Shown here: positions 54,674 to 63,472 of the stretch, in pieces
How positions within the stretch are numbered: the stretch's first letter is position 1
How the letters are laid out: every line of letters starts with the position of its first letter
Source of the DNA: Actinocatenispora thailandica
Lineage (GTDB): Bacteria; Actinomycetota; Actinomycetes; Mycobacteriales; Micromonosporaceae
Length of the DNA: 64,000 nucleotides
Direction of reading: 5' to 3'
Assembly (NCBI RefSeq): GCF_016865425.1
Contig: NZ_AP023355.1
Location: 2,912,198-2,976,197, forward strand
Translations under genes and position numbers: made by a program
Notes under the pieces: generated by a model
Told to the model about the DNA's origin: nothing
The model's database searches: none
Seen by the model: the letters and a program-made list of their open reading frames with translations, nothing else

Positions 54674-55093
54674 TCAGTCCGCCGCGAACGCGCTGCGCAC
54701 TCCGCGGCCGTTGACGAGTACGACCACGGCCAGCAGCAGCAGCCCGCACAGGCCCTGTTCCAGGCGCAGCCAGAGCGGCAGGAAGCCGGGCAGCGACACG
54801 ATCACCGCGATCGCGACGAGCATCACCGCGGAGACGATCCGCAGCCGCAGCCAGGCCCGGCGCGATCCGCGGACCGCGCCGCGGGCGAACAGGAACATCA
54901 GTACGGCGGTGACCAGGACGATGCTGGCCCGGACCCACGACGCGTCGGTGACCAGCGTGGGGTGGCCGTGCAGCGACACGAGGGCGGCGACCGCGAGCGC
55001 GCTGACCGTCAGGTACGTGCCGACGAACGTGCGGGCGGTCCGGAGCGCGGTGCTGGCGCTGGCCCGGTCGGTGCCCACTCGTGGGGTGTCCAT
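54674..55093 (-). CDS. Small membrane protein upstream of the two-component genes
   Basis: A 139-residue protein with four hydrophobic helices (about residues 22-45, 52-72, 82-104 and 110-130). The ATG follows GAGAAGGATTC. It is first in the operon with the kinase and response regulator. No family is recognised by eye. It could be an accessory sensor for the kinase, which lacks its own extracytoplasmic domain. Confidence 0.78.
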   Translation of the reverse strand: MDTPRVGTDRASASTALRTARTFVGTYLTVSALAVAALVSLHGHPTLVTDASWVRASIVLVTAVLMFLFARGAVRGSRRAWLRLRIVSAVMLVAIAVIVSLPGFLPLWLRLEQGLCGLLLLAVVVLVNGRGVRSAFAAD

Positions 55094-55211
55094 GGTGAAT
55101 CCTTCTCCCTGTTGGCGCCTCGATCTCGGACACCACCAGGCTCGCAGCGCGACCGCCCGGTCACATCGGCCGAAGCCGCCCGGAAAGCCGGTGCCGCGGC
55201 GGATCCGCCGG

Positions 55212-55229
55212 CCCCGCCGATCGGCGGGG
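55212..55229. terminator. Terminator-like palindrome after second importer operon
   Basis: CCCCGCCGATCGGCGGGG is a perfect 18-bp palindrome 45 bases beyond the last permease stop on the minus strand. It can fold as a hairpin with a GATC loop. Confidence 0.6.
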
Positions 55230-55273
55230 ACACCCCACCGATCGGCTGATCGAGATGCGGTCGATCGGCCGGT

Positions 55274-56137
55274 TCATCCCTTGATGCCGGACTCGGCGAC
55301 GCCCTGTACCAGGTACCGCTGCAGGAACACGAACACCAGCAGCAGCGGCAGGATCGACACGGCGGCCGCGACGAACAGCTCGTGCAGGTTGATCGTCTGG
55401 GCGGTCAGGAACGACGACAGCGCCACCTGGACGGTCCACGACGACGAGTCCTGCCCGATCACCAGCGGCCACAGGAACGCGTTCCACGAGCCGAGGAACG
55501 TGATGACGCCGATCGCGGCGATGAAGCCGGTCGAGTTGGGCACCACGATGCGCCAGTAGGCGCCCCAGTGTCCCAGCCCGTCCACCCGCGCCGCCTCCTC
55601 CAGCTCCTTCGGGAAGCTCAGGAAGTACTGCCGGAACAGGAACGCGGTGAACCCGCTGAACAGGCCCGGCACGATCAGCCCGCGCAGCGTCGAGACCCAG
55701 CCCAGCGACGAGACCACCACGAAGGTGGGGACGAAGGTGACCGCGGCCGGGATCATCAGCGTGGCGACGATCGCCGCGAGCACCCAGTTCGAGTAGCGGA
55801 ACGGGATGCGGGCGAGGCCGTACCCGGCCATCGAGGACAGCACGACCTGGCCGATCGTCTGCAGCACGCTGACCAGCACCGAGTTGAGCAGCGCGTGCGC
55901 CATCGGTACCGACGGGTCGGCGAACAGCTCGCCGATGTTGCCCCAGTGCAGGGTGGTCGGGAAGAACGTCCAGTTCGGTGCGGTGATCTCGGCGTCGGTG
56001 GCGAGCCCGTTGCGCACCAACAGGTAGAACGGCAGCAGGAACAGCAGCGCCGCGACCACCAGCGCCGAGTACCGGGCGACCGCGCCGATGCGACCACGGG
56101 CGCTGCGCGCGTACCCGACCGCGTGTGGACCGTCCAT
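55274..56137 (-). CDS. Carbohydrate ABC transporter permease 2 (MalG type)
   Basis: A 287-residue permease with six membrane helices, the EAA loop at ELEEAARVDGLGHWGAYWRIVVPNS and a GVAESGIKG C-terminus. ATG at 56137 follows GGGAGGGAACG. It is the third gene of the second importer operon, 56 bases after the first permease. No ATPase is present. Confidence 0.93.
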   Translation of the reverse strand: MDGPHAVGYARSARGRIGAVARYSALVVAALLFLLPFYLLVRNGLATDAEITAPNWTFFPTTLHWGNIGELFADPSVPMAHALLNSVLVSVLQTIGQVVLSSMAGYGLARIPFRYSNWVLAAIVATLMIPAAVTFVPTFVVVSSLGWVSTLRGLIVPGLFSGFTAFLFRQYFLSFPKELEEAARVDGLGHWGAYWRIVVPNSTGFIAAIGVITFLGSWNAFLWPLVIGQDSSSWTVQVALSSFLTAQTINLHELFVAAAVSILPLLLVFVFLQRYLVQGVAESGIKG

Positions 56138-56193
56138 CGTTCCCTCCCTGCCCGTTGCGTCGACCGCGGGTCCGGTTTCCCGCGACGCGGGTG

Positions 56194-57153
56194 TCAGTCG
56201 CGCCGGCCGAAGCCGAACAGCCTGGCCTGCAGCACCGTCACGATCCCGATCAGCAGCGCGAGGATCACCGCACCCGCACTGCCGTGGCCGAAGTCCTGCC
56301 CCTGACCGAGCGCGGTGAAGTACAGGTAGACCAGGGGCGGCCGGGCGAACGGCGGGTACCCGCGGGCCGAGCTCATCAGGTTGTAGAACTCGTCGAACGC
56401 CTGGTACGCGGCGATCAGGTTGAGCAGCACCACCGCCACCGTGGTGGCCCGCAGCTGCGGCAGCGTGATGTACCGGAACACCTGCCAGCCCGGTCTCGCG
56501 CCGTCCACGTACGCCGCCTCGTACAGCTCGCCGGGGATGCGTTGCAGGCCGGCGAGGAACAGCACCATGTAGAAGCCGACCTGCAGCCACAGCCGCAGCG
56601 TCACCAGCGCCACCCAGTACCAGGGTGGGCTGGCCGACGACAGCCACGGCACCTGGTCGATGCCGAACAGCCCGAGCAGCGTGTTGGCCAACCCGAACCG
56701 GACCCCGTTGAAGATCGACAGTTTCCAGATCAGCGCGGCCACCACGTACGAGCAGGCGGCCGGCAGGAAGAACACCGAGCGGAAGAACGCCCGGGCGAAC
56801 CGCAGCCGGTGCACCAGCAGCGCCAGGCCGAGCGAGATCGCCACCGTGGTGGGCACGATGAACACCGCGAACACGCTGAAGGTACCCAGGCTCGCCAGGA
56901 AGTCGGAGTTGGTCAGCATGTCGACGTAGTTGGCCAGCCCGACGAACGTCGTCGGGGTGACCGTGTTGTGCGCGTCGAAGAAGCTGAGAACGGCACTCCA
57001 CACGATCGGGACGAACGTGAACAGGATCAGGCCGGCCAGGAACGGCCCGACGAAGACCCAGAACGCCGGCCAGGTGCGCTGCCTGCCGTGCCGCTTCGAC
57101 CGGCGCCGGTCGGCCACCGGCGCCGGCCGGTCGACCACGTCGCGACTGGTCAC
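56194..57153 (-). CDS. Carbohydrate ABC transporter permease 1 (MalF type)
   Basis: A 319-residue permease with six membrane helices after a basic N-terminus (RRRSKRHGRQR). The EAA loop is ELYEAAYVDGARPGWQVFRYITLPQL. The GTG at 57153 overlaps the stop of the binding-protein gene (GTGA), which fixes the start. Confidence 0.93.
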   Translation of the reverse strand: MTSRDVVDRPAPVADRRRSKRHGRQRTWPAFWVFVGPFLAGLILFTFVPIVWSAVLSFFDAHNTVTPTTFVGLANYVDMLTNSDFLASLGTFSVFAVFIVPTTVAISLGLALLVHRLRFARAFFRSVFFLPAACSYVVAALIWKLSIFNGVRFGLANTLLGLFGIDQVPWLSSASPPWYWVALVTLRLWLQVGFYMVLFLAGLQRIPGELYEAAYVDGARPGWQVFRYITLPQLRATTVAVVLLNLIAAYQAFDEFYNLMSSARGYPPFARPPLVYLYFTALGQGQDFGHGSAGAVILALLIGIVTVLQARLFGFGRRD

Positions 57154-58424
57154 TTGTACAGCGTGTTCAGCTGGTGATCGATCTTGCCGATCGCGGTCTT
57201 CAGCTCGCTCTCCGGGTGCGAGCCCTTGCGGATGATGTTGTTCAGCGCGTCGGTGTAGGCGGTGTTCATCGGTGCGGTCCAGCCGGGCGTCGCCTGCACC
57301 TTGCCGTACTGCTGCACCAGGTCGACGGCGGCCTTGCCGGCACCGGTGGACAGCTTGTCGGCCTTCGCCGCGATGGACTTGCGGGCCGGGATGTGGAACC
57401 CGTAGGACAGGTCGAAGTCGCGCTGGTAGTCGGTCTTGTCGATCCAGAGCCACTTCGCGAACGCCTTCGCGGCGTCGACCTGCTTGCTCTTGGCGTTGAC
57501 CGTCGAGGCGTACGCCCCGATCGGCACCGAGAGCTTCCCGCTGGCGTCGCCCTTGGGCCACGCCACCACCCCGAAGTCGTCGCCCAGCGCCTTGGCCACC
57601 ACCGGTACCGCCCACAGCCCGGACCACTGCATCGCGGTCAGTCCCTGGGTGAACGCCGACGGGTCGGACCAGTCGGCCGGCGCACCGAGGAGCAGGCTGC
57701 CCGAGCTGTACATCTTCCGCAGCGCGGCGAACACCGGCGCCGCGGTGGCCGCGTCGAACCCGACCTTGCGCTGGTCGTCGGACAGGTAGCTCTGCCCGAT
57801 CGACCACAGCGGTACCGCACCGAGCACGCCGGCGCCGCCGTCGTTGCCCAGGAACAGACCCTTGACCTTCTTGTTCGTCAGCTTCTTCGCCGCACCGGCC
57901 AGCTCCGCCAGCGTGGTCGGCACCGAGACGCCGGCCTTGTCCAGCCAGCTCTTGCGGTAGAACAGCATCTGCATGTCGATCGCCTGCGGGATGCCGTAGA
58001 TCTTCCCGTCGACGGTCTGCGCGTCCAGCACCGCCGGGGTGAAGTCGTCCTTCGCGGCGCCGAACAGCTCGGTCAGATCGGCCAGCTGGTGCGCCCGGAC
58101 CTGGTCGACCTTGGCCACCGACTGCTCGAACACGTCCGGCCCGCCGCTGCCCACCAGCGCGGTCGCCAGTTTCGTGTCGTAGTCGCCGGCGGTCCACTGC
58201 ACCTGCACGTCGGCCTTCGAGTACGCCTTGGCGTACCGCTTGACCGCCTGCTCGACGCCGGCCTCGCCGTACTGGTGGTACCACTGCGAGATGGCCGGGC
58301 CGGAGCCGCCGCCCGAGGAGCCACGACCGGTGTTGGAGCCGCACGCGGCGAGCGCGCCGGTGGCCGCCAGCCCCGCCGCACCGGCCAGCACGCCGCGCCT
58401 TGACAATCCGTTCGGCTTCCGCAT
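57150..58424 (-). CDS. Sugar-binding lipoprotein of second ABC importer
   Basis: A 424-residue extracellular solute-binding protein. The twin-arginine motif is SRRGVLAG and the lipobox LAAC has its cysteine at residue 28. The mature domain begins with a Gly/Ser linker and has the family 1 pattern (VDGKIYGIPQAIDMQMLFYRK). ATG at 58424 follows GGAGGGGTGACCG. It is first in the operon binding protein-permease-permease. The ligand is unknown; no sugar enzyme or LacI gene is adjacent. Confidence 0.93.
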   Translation of the reverse strand: MRKPNGLSRRGVLAGAAGLAATGALAACGSNTGRGSSGGGSGPAISQWYHQYGEAGVEQAVKRYAKAYSKADVQVQWTAGDYDTKLATALVGSGGPDVFEQSVAKVDQVRAHQLADLTELFGAAKDDFTPAVLDAQTVDGKIYGIPQAIDMQMLFYRKSWLDKAGVSVPTTLAELAGAAKKLTNKKVKGLFLGNDGGAGVLGAVPLWSIGQSYLSDDQRKVGFDAATAAPVFAALRKMYSSGSLLLGAPADWSDPSAFTQGLTAMQWSGLWAVPVVAKALGDDFGVVAWPKGDASGKLSVPIGAYASTVNAKSKQVDAAKAFAKWLWIDKTDYQRDFDLSYGFHIPARKSIAAKADKLSTGAGKAAVDLVQQYGKVQATPGWTAPMNTAYTDALNNIIRKGSHPESELKTAIGKIDHQLNTLYK

Positions 58425-58479
58425 CGGTCACCCCTCCGCTGTGTCCACCGCTCCACGGCGGAACGGTGGCGACCACCGG

Positions 58480-58507
58480 ACATTATTCGACACGAACGCC
58501 GGTGTCG
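58480..58507 (-). promoter_or_regulatory. Promoter and inverted repeat before second importer
   Basis: On the minus strand a -35-like GCGACA, a 17-base spacer and TAATGT (58485-58480) precede the binding-protein gene. CGACAC/GTGTCG arms (58488-58493 and 58502-58507) fall within the spacer and -35, a position suited to a repressor. Confidence 0.5.
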
Positions 58508-58618
58508 CGCCGGGCGTTACCGATCCTCGATGCGGGCCCGGCGTGCCACTGCGGGTGCGTTCCGCGGGTACCGGCGGCCCGGTGCGCCGATACTGGCAGC
58601 GACGTGGAGGTGGTGTCG

Positions 58619-58981
58619 ATGCCGACGTTGGGCAACGGGAAGATCTGCTACCTGGAGATACCGGCGGTCCGGGTGGCCGAGTCGGCCGAGTTCTACCGTG
58701 CCGTGTTCGGCTGGCGGCTGCGCACCCGGCAGGACGGCGCGACCGCGTTCGACGACGCGACCGGCGAGGTCAGCGGGACCTGGGTGACCGGGCGCCCGCC
58801 GTCGACGCGGGCCGGCCTGCTCGTGTACGTGATGGTCGACAGCGTCGCGGACACGATCGAGGCGGTCGTCGCGCACGGCGGCCGGCTGGTGCAGCCGATC
58901 GGCGCGGACGCGCCCGAGATCACCGCCCGCTGTACCGACCCGGCCGGCAACCTGATCGGTCTCTACCAGGAACCGGCCTGA
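58619..58981 (+). CDS. VOC (glyoxalase/bleomycin-resistance) family protein
   Basis: A 120-residue two-module betaalphabetabetabeta protein. It includes ICYLEIPAVRVAESAEFYRAVFGW near the start and CTDPAGNLIGLYQ at the end. VOC proteins include glyoxalases, dioxygenases and drug-binding proteins; this one cannot be assigned. ATG at 58619 has GGAGG eight bases upstream. It is convergent with the TetR gene at 58991. Confidence 0.88.
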   Translation: MPTLGNGKICYLEIPAVRVAESAEFYRAVFGWRLRTRQDGATAFDDATGEVSGTWVTGRPPSTRAGLLVYVMVDSVADTIEAVVAHGGRLVQPIGADAPEITARCTDPAGNLIGLYQEPA

Positions 58982-58990
58982 GCCGGTCGC

Positions 58991-59587
58991 TCAGGGGCGG
59001 ATGCCGGCCAACAGGTTGCGCACCAGGGCATCGGCGAAGGCGGTGTCGATCGGCTGGTCCGGCAGCAGCAGCCGGTGATAGCAGGCGCCCCAGAGCTGGT
59101 CCACGAGTACCTCCGGGTCGACCTCGGCGCGGACCTGGCCGGCCCGTTGCGCGCGGCCGATCCGGTCGACCGCGAGCGCCCGGCGGGGCCGGGTGTGCCG
59201 GCTGGCGATCGCGCCGGCGAGCTCCGGGTCGGCCTGCGCGGCGCCGACCAGCTCGGCGATGACCCGGCCGGCGGGTCGCTCGGTGAGCAGCCGCACGAAC
59301 GCGTGCAGCTGGCTGGTGAGGTCGCGCTCGATCTCGCCGGTGTTGGGGAACGCCAACGTGTCCTCGACGGCCGCGAAGTACCCGTCGAGGGCGAGCGCGC
59401 CGGGCGACGGCCACCATTTGTACAGGGTCATCTTGCTGGCGCCGGCCCGCGCGGCGACCTTCTCGAACGTCACCGCGCCGAGCCCGTGCTCGAACAGCAG
59501 TTCACCGGCGGCGGCGAGGACCGCTCGTCGTACCGCGGCGGCGGGCCGGCGACCCCGGCCCGGTCGCAGTGCTGCCTGGTCGCTCAT
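58991..59587 (-). CDS. TetR family transcriptional regulator
   Basis: A 198-residue repressor. The N-terminal helix-turn-helix is FEKVAARAGASKMTLYKWW, followed by an all-helical ligand domain. ATG at 59587 follows GAGGGAGACGAC. It is divergent from an SDR gene, with two TGGAC-5-GTCYA palindromes in the gap. It therefore probably represses itself and the SDR gene until a substrate-like inducer binds. Confidence 0.93.
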   Translation of the reverse strand: MSDQAALRPGRGRRPAAAVRRAVLAAAGELLFEHGLGAVTFEKVAARAGASKMTLYKWWPSPGALALDGYFAAVEDTLAFPNTGEIERDLTSQLHAFVRLLTERPAGRVIAELVGAAQADPELAGAIASRHTRPRRALAVDRIGRAQRAGQVRAEVDPEVLVDQLWGACYHRLLLPDQPIDTAFADALVRNLLAGIRP

Positions 59588-59616
59588 GTCGTCTCCCTCA
59601 CTGTGCTTGCAGTATA

Positions 59617-59658
59617 TGGACGGCGCGTCTACATTCAAATTAATGGACGAACAGTCCA
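59617..59658. promoter_or_regulatory. Paired TetR operators
   Basis: TGGACGGCGCGTCTA (59617-59631) and TGGACGAACAGTCCA (59644-59658) share TGGAC arms around a 5-base centre. The second is a perfect inverted repeat and the first has one mismatch. They are 27 bases apart centre to centre, in the TetR/SDR divergent gap. Confidence 0.72.
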
Positions 59659-59675
59659 CAACAGTGGAGGCGATC

Positions 59676-60410
59676 ATGCAGACAGCGCAGCGGGTGGCGA
59701 TCGTGACCGGTGGGTCCGGCGGCATCGGCCGGGCGACCGCGGCCCGGCTGGCCGCCGACGGGATGGCGGTGGTGGTGCACTACGCCCACCACCGGGCGCC
59801 GGCCGAACAGGTGGTTCAGGCGATCACCGAGGCCGGCGGCACCGCGGTCGCAGACGGCGGCGACATCGCCGACGAGGCGGCCATGACCGCCCTGTTCGAC
59901 CGCGCGCAGCAGCGGTTCGGCGGGCTCGACGTGCTGGTGCACACGGCCGGCATCATGCCGCTCGCTCCGGTCGAGCAGCTCGATCTCGACGTCTTCGACC
60001 GGGTCCAGCGCACCAACGTGCGCGGCACGATGGTCGTCGACCAGCTCGCGGCGCGGCGGCTCCGGTCCGGTGGGGCGATCGTCAACTTCTCCACCTCGAT
60101 CACCAGGTTGCAGACCCCCGGCTACGCCGCGTACGCCGCGTCCAAGGGCGCCGTGGAAGCGCTGACGCTCATCCTTGCCCGGGAGCTCGCCGGTCGGGAC
60201 GTGACGGTCAACGCGGTCGCGCCCGGGCCGACCGCCACGCCGCTGTTCTTCGAGGGCAAGCCGCAGCAACTGATCGACCAGATCGCCGGCGCCAACCCGT
60301 TCGGCCGGCTGGGCACGCCGGAGGACATCGCCGAGCTCGTCGCGTTCCTCGCCGGCCCGGGGCGCTGGATCAACGGACAGGTGCTCTACGCCAACGGCGG
60401 GATGGCCTGA
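59676..60410 (+). CDS. SDR family oxidoreductase (TetR-controlled)
   Basis: A 244-residue classical SDR. The cofactor motif is VTGGSGGIGRATAARL, VHTAGI is mid-protein, and the YxxxK pair lies in YAAYAASKGAVE; the catalytic serine precedes it in NFSTS. The C-terminus GQVLYANGGMA is typical. ATG at 59676 is chosen because GGAGG lies five bases upstream; ATG at 59643 would place the start before the second operator. The substrate is unknown. Confidence 0.92.
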   Translation: MQTAQRVAIVTGGSGGIGRATAARLAADGMAVVVHYAHHRAPAEQVVQAITEAGGTAVADGGDIADEAAMTALFDRAQQRFGGLDVLVHTAGIMPLAPVEQLDLDVFDRVQRTNVRGTMVVDQLAARRLRSGGAIVNFSTSITRLQTPGYAAYAASKGAVEALTLILARELAGRDVTVNAVAPGPTATPLFFEGKPQQLIDQIAGANPFGRLGTPEDIAELVAFLAGPGRWINGQVLYANGGMA

Positions 60411-60426
60411 CCCGTCGGCCTTCGCG

Positions 60427-61332
60427 TCACCGGCCGGAGAGGAACGCGGTGACTCGGGCGATCACCGCGGTGTCCCGCAGGATCCGCTGATGGCCGAGAC
60501 CGTCGGTGACCATCAGCGCGCCGGCGGGCCACCGGTCGGCGAGTCGCCGACCCTGCTCGAAGGGCACCTCTCGGTCCTGCCGGTCATGCACCACGAGCAT
60601 CGGTGGGCAGTGCGGCGGTGCGGACGCCGCCGCGACGTCGAAGTCGGCCAGCGGCCGCCCGGCCAGCGTCGTCAGGCGGCGGCGCAGCGCCGCCTCGACC
60701 CGGCTGCCGGCGCCGATGGCTGCGGTGAACTCGCCGAGCCGGCCGAGCGGATCGGCGGCCGGCGCGACGAACGCCAGTGGCGCCGGTGCCATGCCGTCCG
60801 ACAGGGCCACCAGCGACGTGGCGCAGCCGAGAGAATGGGCCAGGACGCCGGCCGGTGGGCCCAGCTCGGCCACCACGGCGGCCAGCGCGTCGACCATCTC
60901 TGCTGCGGTGACGCGACGCGGGCCGAGCGCCCCCGGTCCGGAATCGCCGTGGCCCGGGCTGTCGAATGCCACGACCCGGTGGCCGGCGGTGACCAGCGGC
61001 TCGACGTACGCACCGAGCTGGCCGCGCCAGCCGCCCCACCCGTGTACGAGATAGACCGGTGCCGCCCGTTCCGGCCCCCACGACTCGACCGCGATGCGCT
61101 GCCCGCGGCCGGTGCGCAGGACGTCGTGCCGGCTCGGTAGGGCCGGCCGGTCGTCCCGCCGGCGCCCCCGGCCGGCCGGCGGGGTGCACCACAGCAGCGC
61201 CGCCCGCCGGCCGCCGAGTGCCGGGACGAGCCGCTCCGCGGCGCCGAACGCGAGCCGGATCGCGCGCATGCGCGGGCCGATCTTCATACGAACGATCGTG
61301 CTTTTTTCTGGCGAGCCAGTGGTCGTGGTCAC
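60427..61332 (-). CDS. Alpha/beta hydrolase
   Basis: A 301-residue alpha/beta-fold hydrolase. The oxyanion region is YLVHGWGGWRGQ, the nucleophile elbow is AHSLGCATS, an acid is in VVHDRQDREVPF and the histidine in DGLGHQRILRD. An N-terminal ~75-residue segment with basic residues precedes the catalytic domain. GTG at 61332 follows AAGGAGCACCC. It lies 48 bases after a TetR gene on the same strand, so it is probably co-transcribed and autoregulated. The substrate is unknown. Confidence 0.9.
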   Translation of the reverse strand: MTTTTGSPEKSTIVRMKIGPRMRAIRLAFGAAERLVPALGGRRAALLWCTPPAGRGRRRDDRPALPSRHDVLRTGRGQRIAVESWGPERAAPVYLVHGWGGWRGQLGAYVEPLVTAGHRVVAFDSPGHGDSGPGALGPRRVTAAEMVDALAAVVAELGPPAGVLAHSLGCATSLVALSDGMAPAPLAFVAPAADPLGRLGEFTAAIGAGSRVEAALRRRLTTLAGRPLADFDVAAASAPPHCPPMLVVHDRQDREVPFEQGRRLADRWPAGALMVTDGLGHQRILRDTAVIARVTAFLSGR

Positions 61333-61380
61333 GGGTGCTCCTTCATGGCTGTGGCTCGGTCGTCGTCCGCGGTCGAGCCG

Positions 61381-61968
61381 TCAGGTGGCGATGTCGGCGA
61401 GTAGCGCCTCGAACGAGGCCCGGGCATGGGTTTCGGCCGCCGGATCGGCGAGCAGCCGGTGCGTCAGGTAGAAGACCAGCAGCACGCCGTACAGGTCGTG
61501 GGCGAACTGGTCGGCATCGACGTCGGGGCGCACCTGCTGGACCGAGATCCCGCTGCGACAGACCTGGCCGATCGTGTCGAACAGGTCCTGGTGGTCCTGC
61601 GCGAGCTGGTCGCGCAGCGCACCGGGCTGGCCGTCGAACTCGGTGGCCGCCTTGACGAACAGGCATCCGCCGGGGACGCCGTCCCGGCCGCAGGCGAGCC
61701 AGCGCTCGAACAGTTCGCGGATCCGGGGCAGGCCGCGCGGCGCGGTCAGTGCCGGCCGCACGACCAGGTCGATGAACGTCTCGCGGGCCCGGGCCAGCGC
61801 GGCGAGCTGCAGCGACTCCTTCGACCGGAAGTGCGCGAACAGCCCGCTCTTGGACATCTGCTGGGCCCGGGCGAGCTCGCCGATGGTCAGCCCGCCCAGG
61901 CCGACGCGGAAGGCGAGTGCCACCGCCGTGTCGACGATCGCCTCCCGGGTCTGCGCGCCCTTGGTCAT
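61381..61968 (-). CDS. TetR/AcrR family transcriptional regulator
   Basis: A 195-residue regulator. The helix-turn-helix is TIGELARAQQMSKSGLFAHFRSKE and a C-terminal TetR ligand domain follows. ATG at 61968 is preferred over a GTG at 61974; neither has a ribosome site, so the transcript may have a very short leader. It is first in a two-gene unit with the alpha/beta hydrolase. Confidence 0.9.
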   Translation of the reverse strand: MTKGAQTREAIVDTAVALAFRVGLGGLTIGELARAQQMSKSGLFAHFRSKESLQLAALARARETFIDLVVRPALTAPRGLPRIRELFERWLACGRDGVPGGCLFVKAATEFDGQPGALRDQLAQDHQDLFDTIGQVCRSGISVQQVRPDVDADQFAHDLYGVLLVFYLTHRLLADPAAETHARASFEALLADIAT

Positions 61969-62102
61969 CTGCACAGAATCGCACGACCGTACGGGTCTGT
62001 CCAGGCGCGTGGTGCCACGGTCGGCCGGGCCGATACCGGCGTTCGCGTACGTCCGGCGGGTCGCTGCTGCGTTCGCGAAGGTACGCGCTGACCGTGCGCG
62101 GC

Positions 62103-62378
62103 ATGGTGCGCGCCGGCCTGGGGCTCGGCGCCGCGCTGCGCATCGCGCTCGCCGCCGACACCGTGTCGATCGTGGTGATGGAGATCATCGACAACCTCAC
62201 CGTGCTGGCGATCCCCGGCGCGATGGTCGCCGGGCTCGGCTCGGTGCTGTTCTGGTCGTCGCTGCTGATCGCGCTGGCGCTCGCGCTCGTGGCGGCGACG
62301 CCGGTCAACCGGTGGCTGATCTCGCGGGGACGTGGCCACGCCGTCGCTCACCGGTACCACCACGGGCACGGTCACTGA
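62103..62378 (+). pseudogene. Truncated DUF4396-like membrane protein
   Basis: About 91 residues matching only the C-terminal half of DUF4396 membrane proteins (ALRIALAADTVSIVVMEIIDN, then ATPVNRWLISRGRGHAV, with a His-rich tail). The N-terminal half, which normally carries the first helices, is missing: only ~134 bases separate the fragment from the TetR start. There is no ribosome site before the ATG. It is most likely a gene remnant, though a short two-helix protein cannot be excluded. Confidence 0.6.
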
Positions 62379-62435
62379 TTCTTGAAATATGAGATTGTCG
62401 TTCCGAATAACGAGACACCTGGTTACGGTCGAGGC

Positions 62436-63239
62436 ATGACGAGCAACGTGTACACCCATGGGCACCACGAGTCGGTGCTGCGGTCACACCGGTGGCGGAC
62501 GGCGGCGAACTCGGCCGGCTACCTGCTGCCGGACCTGTCCGCGGGCATGTCGGTGCTGGACGTCGGGTGCGGGCCCGGCACGATCACCGCCGACCTCGCC
62601 GAGCTGGTCGCGCCGGGCCGGGTCACCGCGCTGGAGCGGACCGGCCCGGCGCTCGACCTGGCCCGGGCCGAGGTCGGCCGGCGCGGCCTGGACAACGTCG
62701 ACTTCGTCGTGGACGACGTGCACCACCTGCGCTTCGGCGACGACAGTTTCGACGTGGTCCACGCGCACCAGGTGCTGCAACACGTCGCCGATCCGGTGCT
62801 GGCGCTGTGCGAGATGCGTCGGGTGTGCCGGCCCGGCGGCACCGTGGCCGCTCGCGACGGCGACTACGCCGCCTTCACCTGGTACCCGCAGCTGCCCGAG
62901 CTGGACGAATGGCTTGCACTGTACCGATCGGCGGCCCGGGCCAACGGCGGTGAGCCGGATGCCGGGCGGCGGCTGCTGGCCTGGGCCCGGCAGGCCGGAT
63001 TCACCGACATCACTCCGAGCGCCAGCGTCTGGTGCCACGCCACCCGGGCGGACCGGGAGTACTGGGGCGGCATGTGGGCCGAGCGCATCGTCGCCTCCGA
63101 CCTGGCCCGGCAGTTGGTCGAGTCGGGCGCCGCGACCCGTGCCGACCTGGACCGGGTTGCCGCCGCGTGGCGTGCCTGGGCCGACGACGAGGACGGCTGG
63201 CTGAGCCTGCTGCACGGCGAGATCCGCTGCCGCGCCTGA
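62436..63239 (+). CDS. Class I SAM-dependent methyltransferase
   Basis: A 267-residue methyltransferase. SAM motif I is VLDVGCGPGTITADLAEL, the post-I acid is in TALERTG, and motif II/III regions are VVDDVHHL and RVCRPGGTVAARD. The opening YTHGHHESVLRSHRWRT is typical of the UbiE-like family common in actinomycetes. ATG at 62436 lies six bases after TACGGT (62424-62429) and lacks a proper ribosome site, so it is probably leaderless. The acceptor is unknown. Confidence 0.92.
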   Translation: MTSNVYTHGHHESVLRSHRWRTAANSAGYLLPDLSAGMSVLDVGCGPGTITADLAELVAPGRVTALERTGPALDLARAEVGRRGLDNVDFVVDDVHHLRFGDDSFDVVHAHQVLQHVADPVLALCEMRRVCRPGGTVAARDGDYAAFTWYPQLPELDEWLALYRSAARANGGEPDAGRRLLAWARQAGFTDITPSASVWCHATRADREYWGGMWAERIVASDLARQLVESGAATRADLDRVAAAWRAWADDEDGWLSLLHGEIRCRA

Positions 63240-63472
63240 GTTTCGGTCGCTCCGGGCTGCCCGGGCCGGCCGCCCGGGACCGGCCCGTCCGGCTCAGGTC
63301 CGCCCACCCGGTGGGACGGCCGGGGCCGACCGGCCAGGCCCACGTTCGCGCCCGGTCCACATCCCGCCCGTGCCCGGATCCGGCCGGCCGCCCCGGTCTC
63401 GGCCGGCTGGGGAAGGTCGGGGCCGGTCGGCCGGGAGGGTCAGGACCGGTCGGCCGGGCCGGCCGGGGAAGC
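63240..63472. other. Low-complexity GC-rich gap with short repeats
   Basis: Nearly pure GGCCGG/CCGGTC sequence between the methyltransferase and galU. The unit TCAGGACCGGTCGGCC occurs at about 63439 and again at 63473 (the second copy in the galU 3' end). Frames through it are compositional only; I see no gene. Confidence 0.6.

Noticed and set aside
62388-62402. AGATTGTCGTTCC as a fourth GntR operator
   Set aside because: Only the GATTGTC half-site is present; the other half does not match, and the methyltransferase gene has no link to the regulon.
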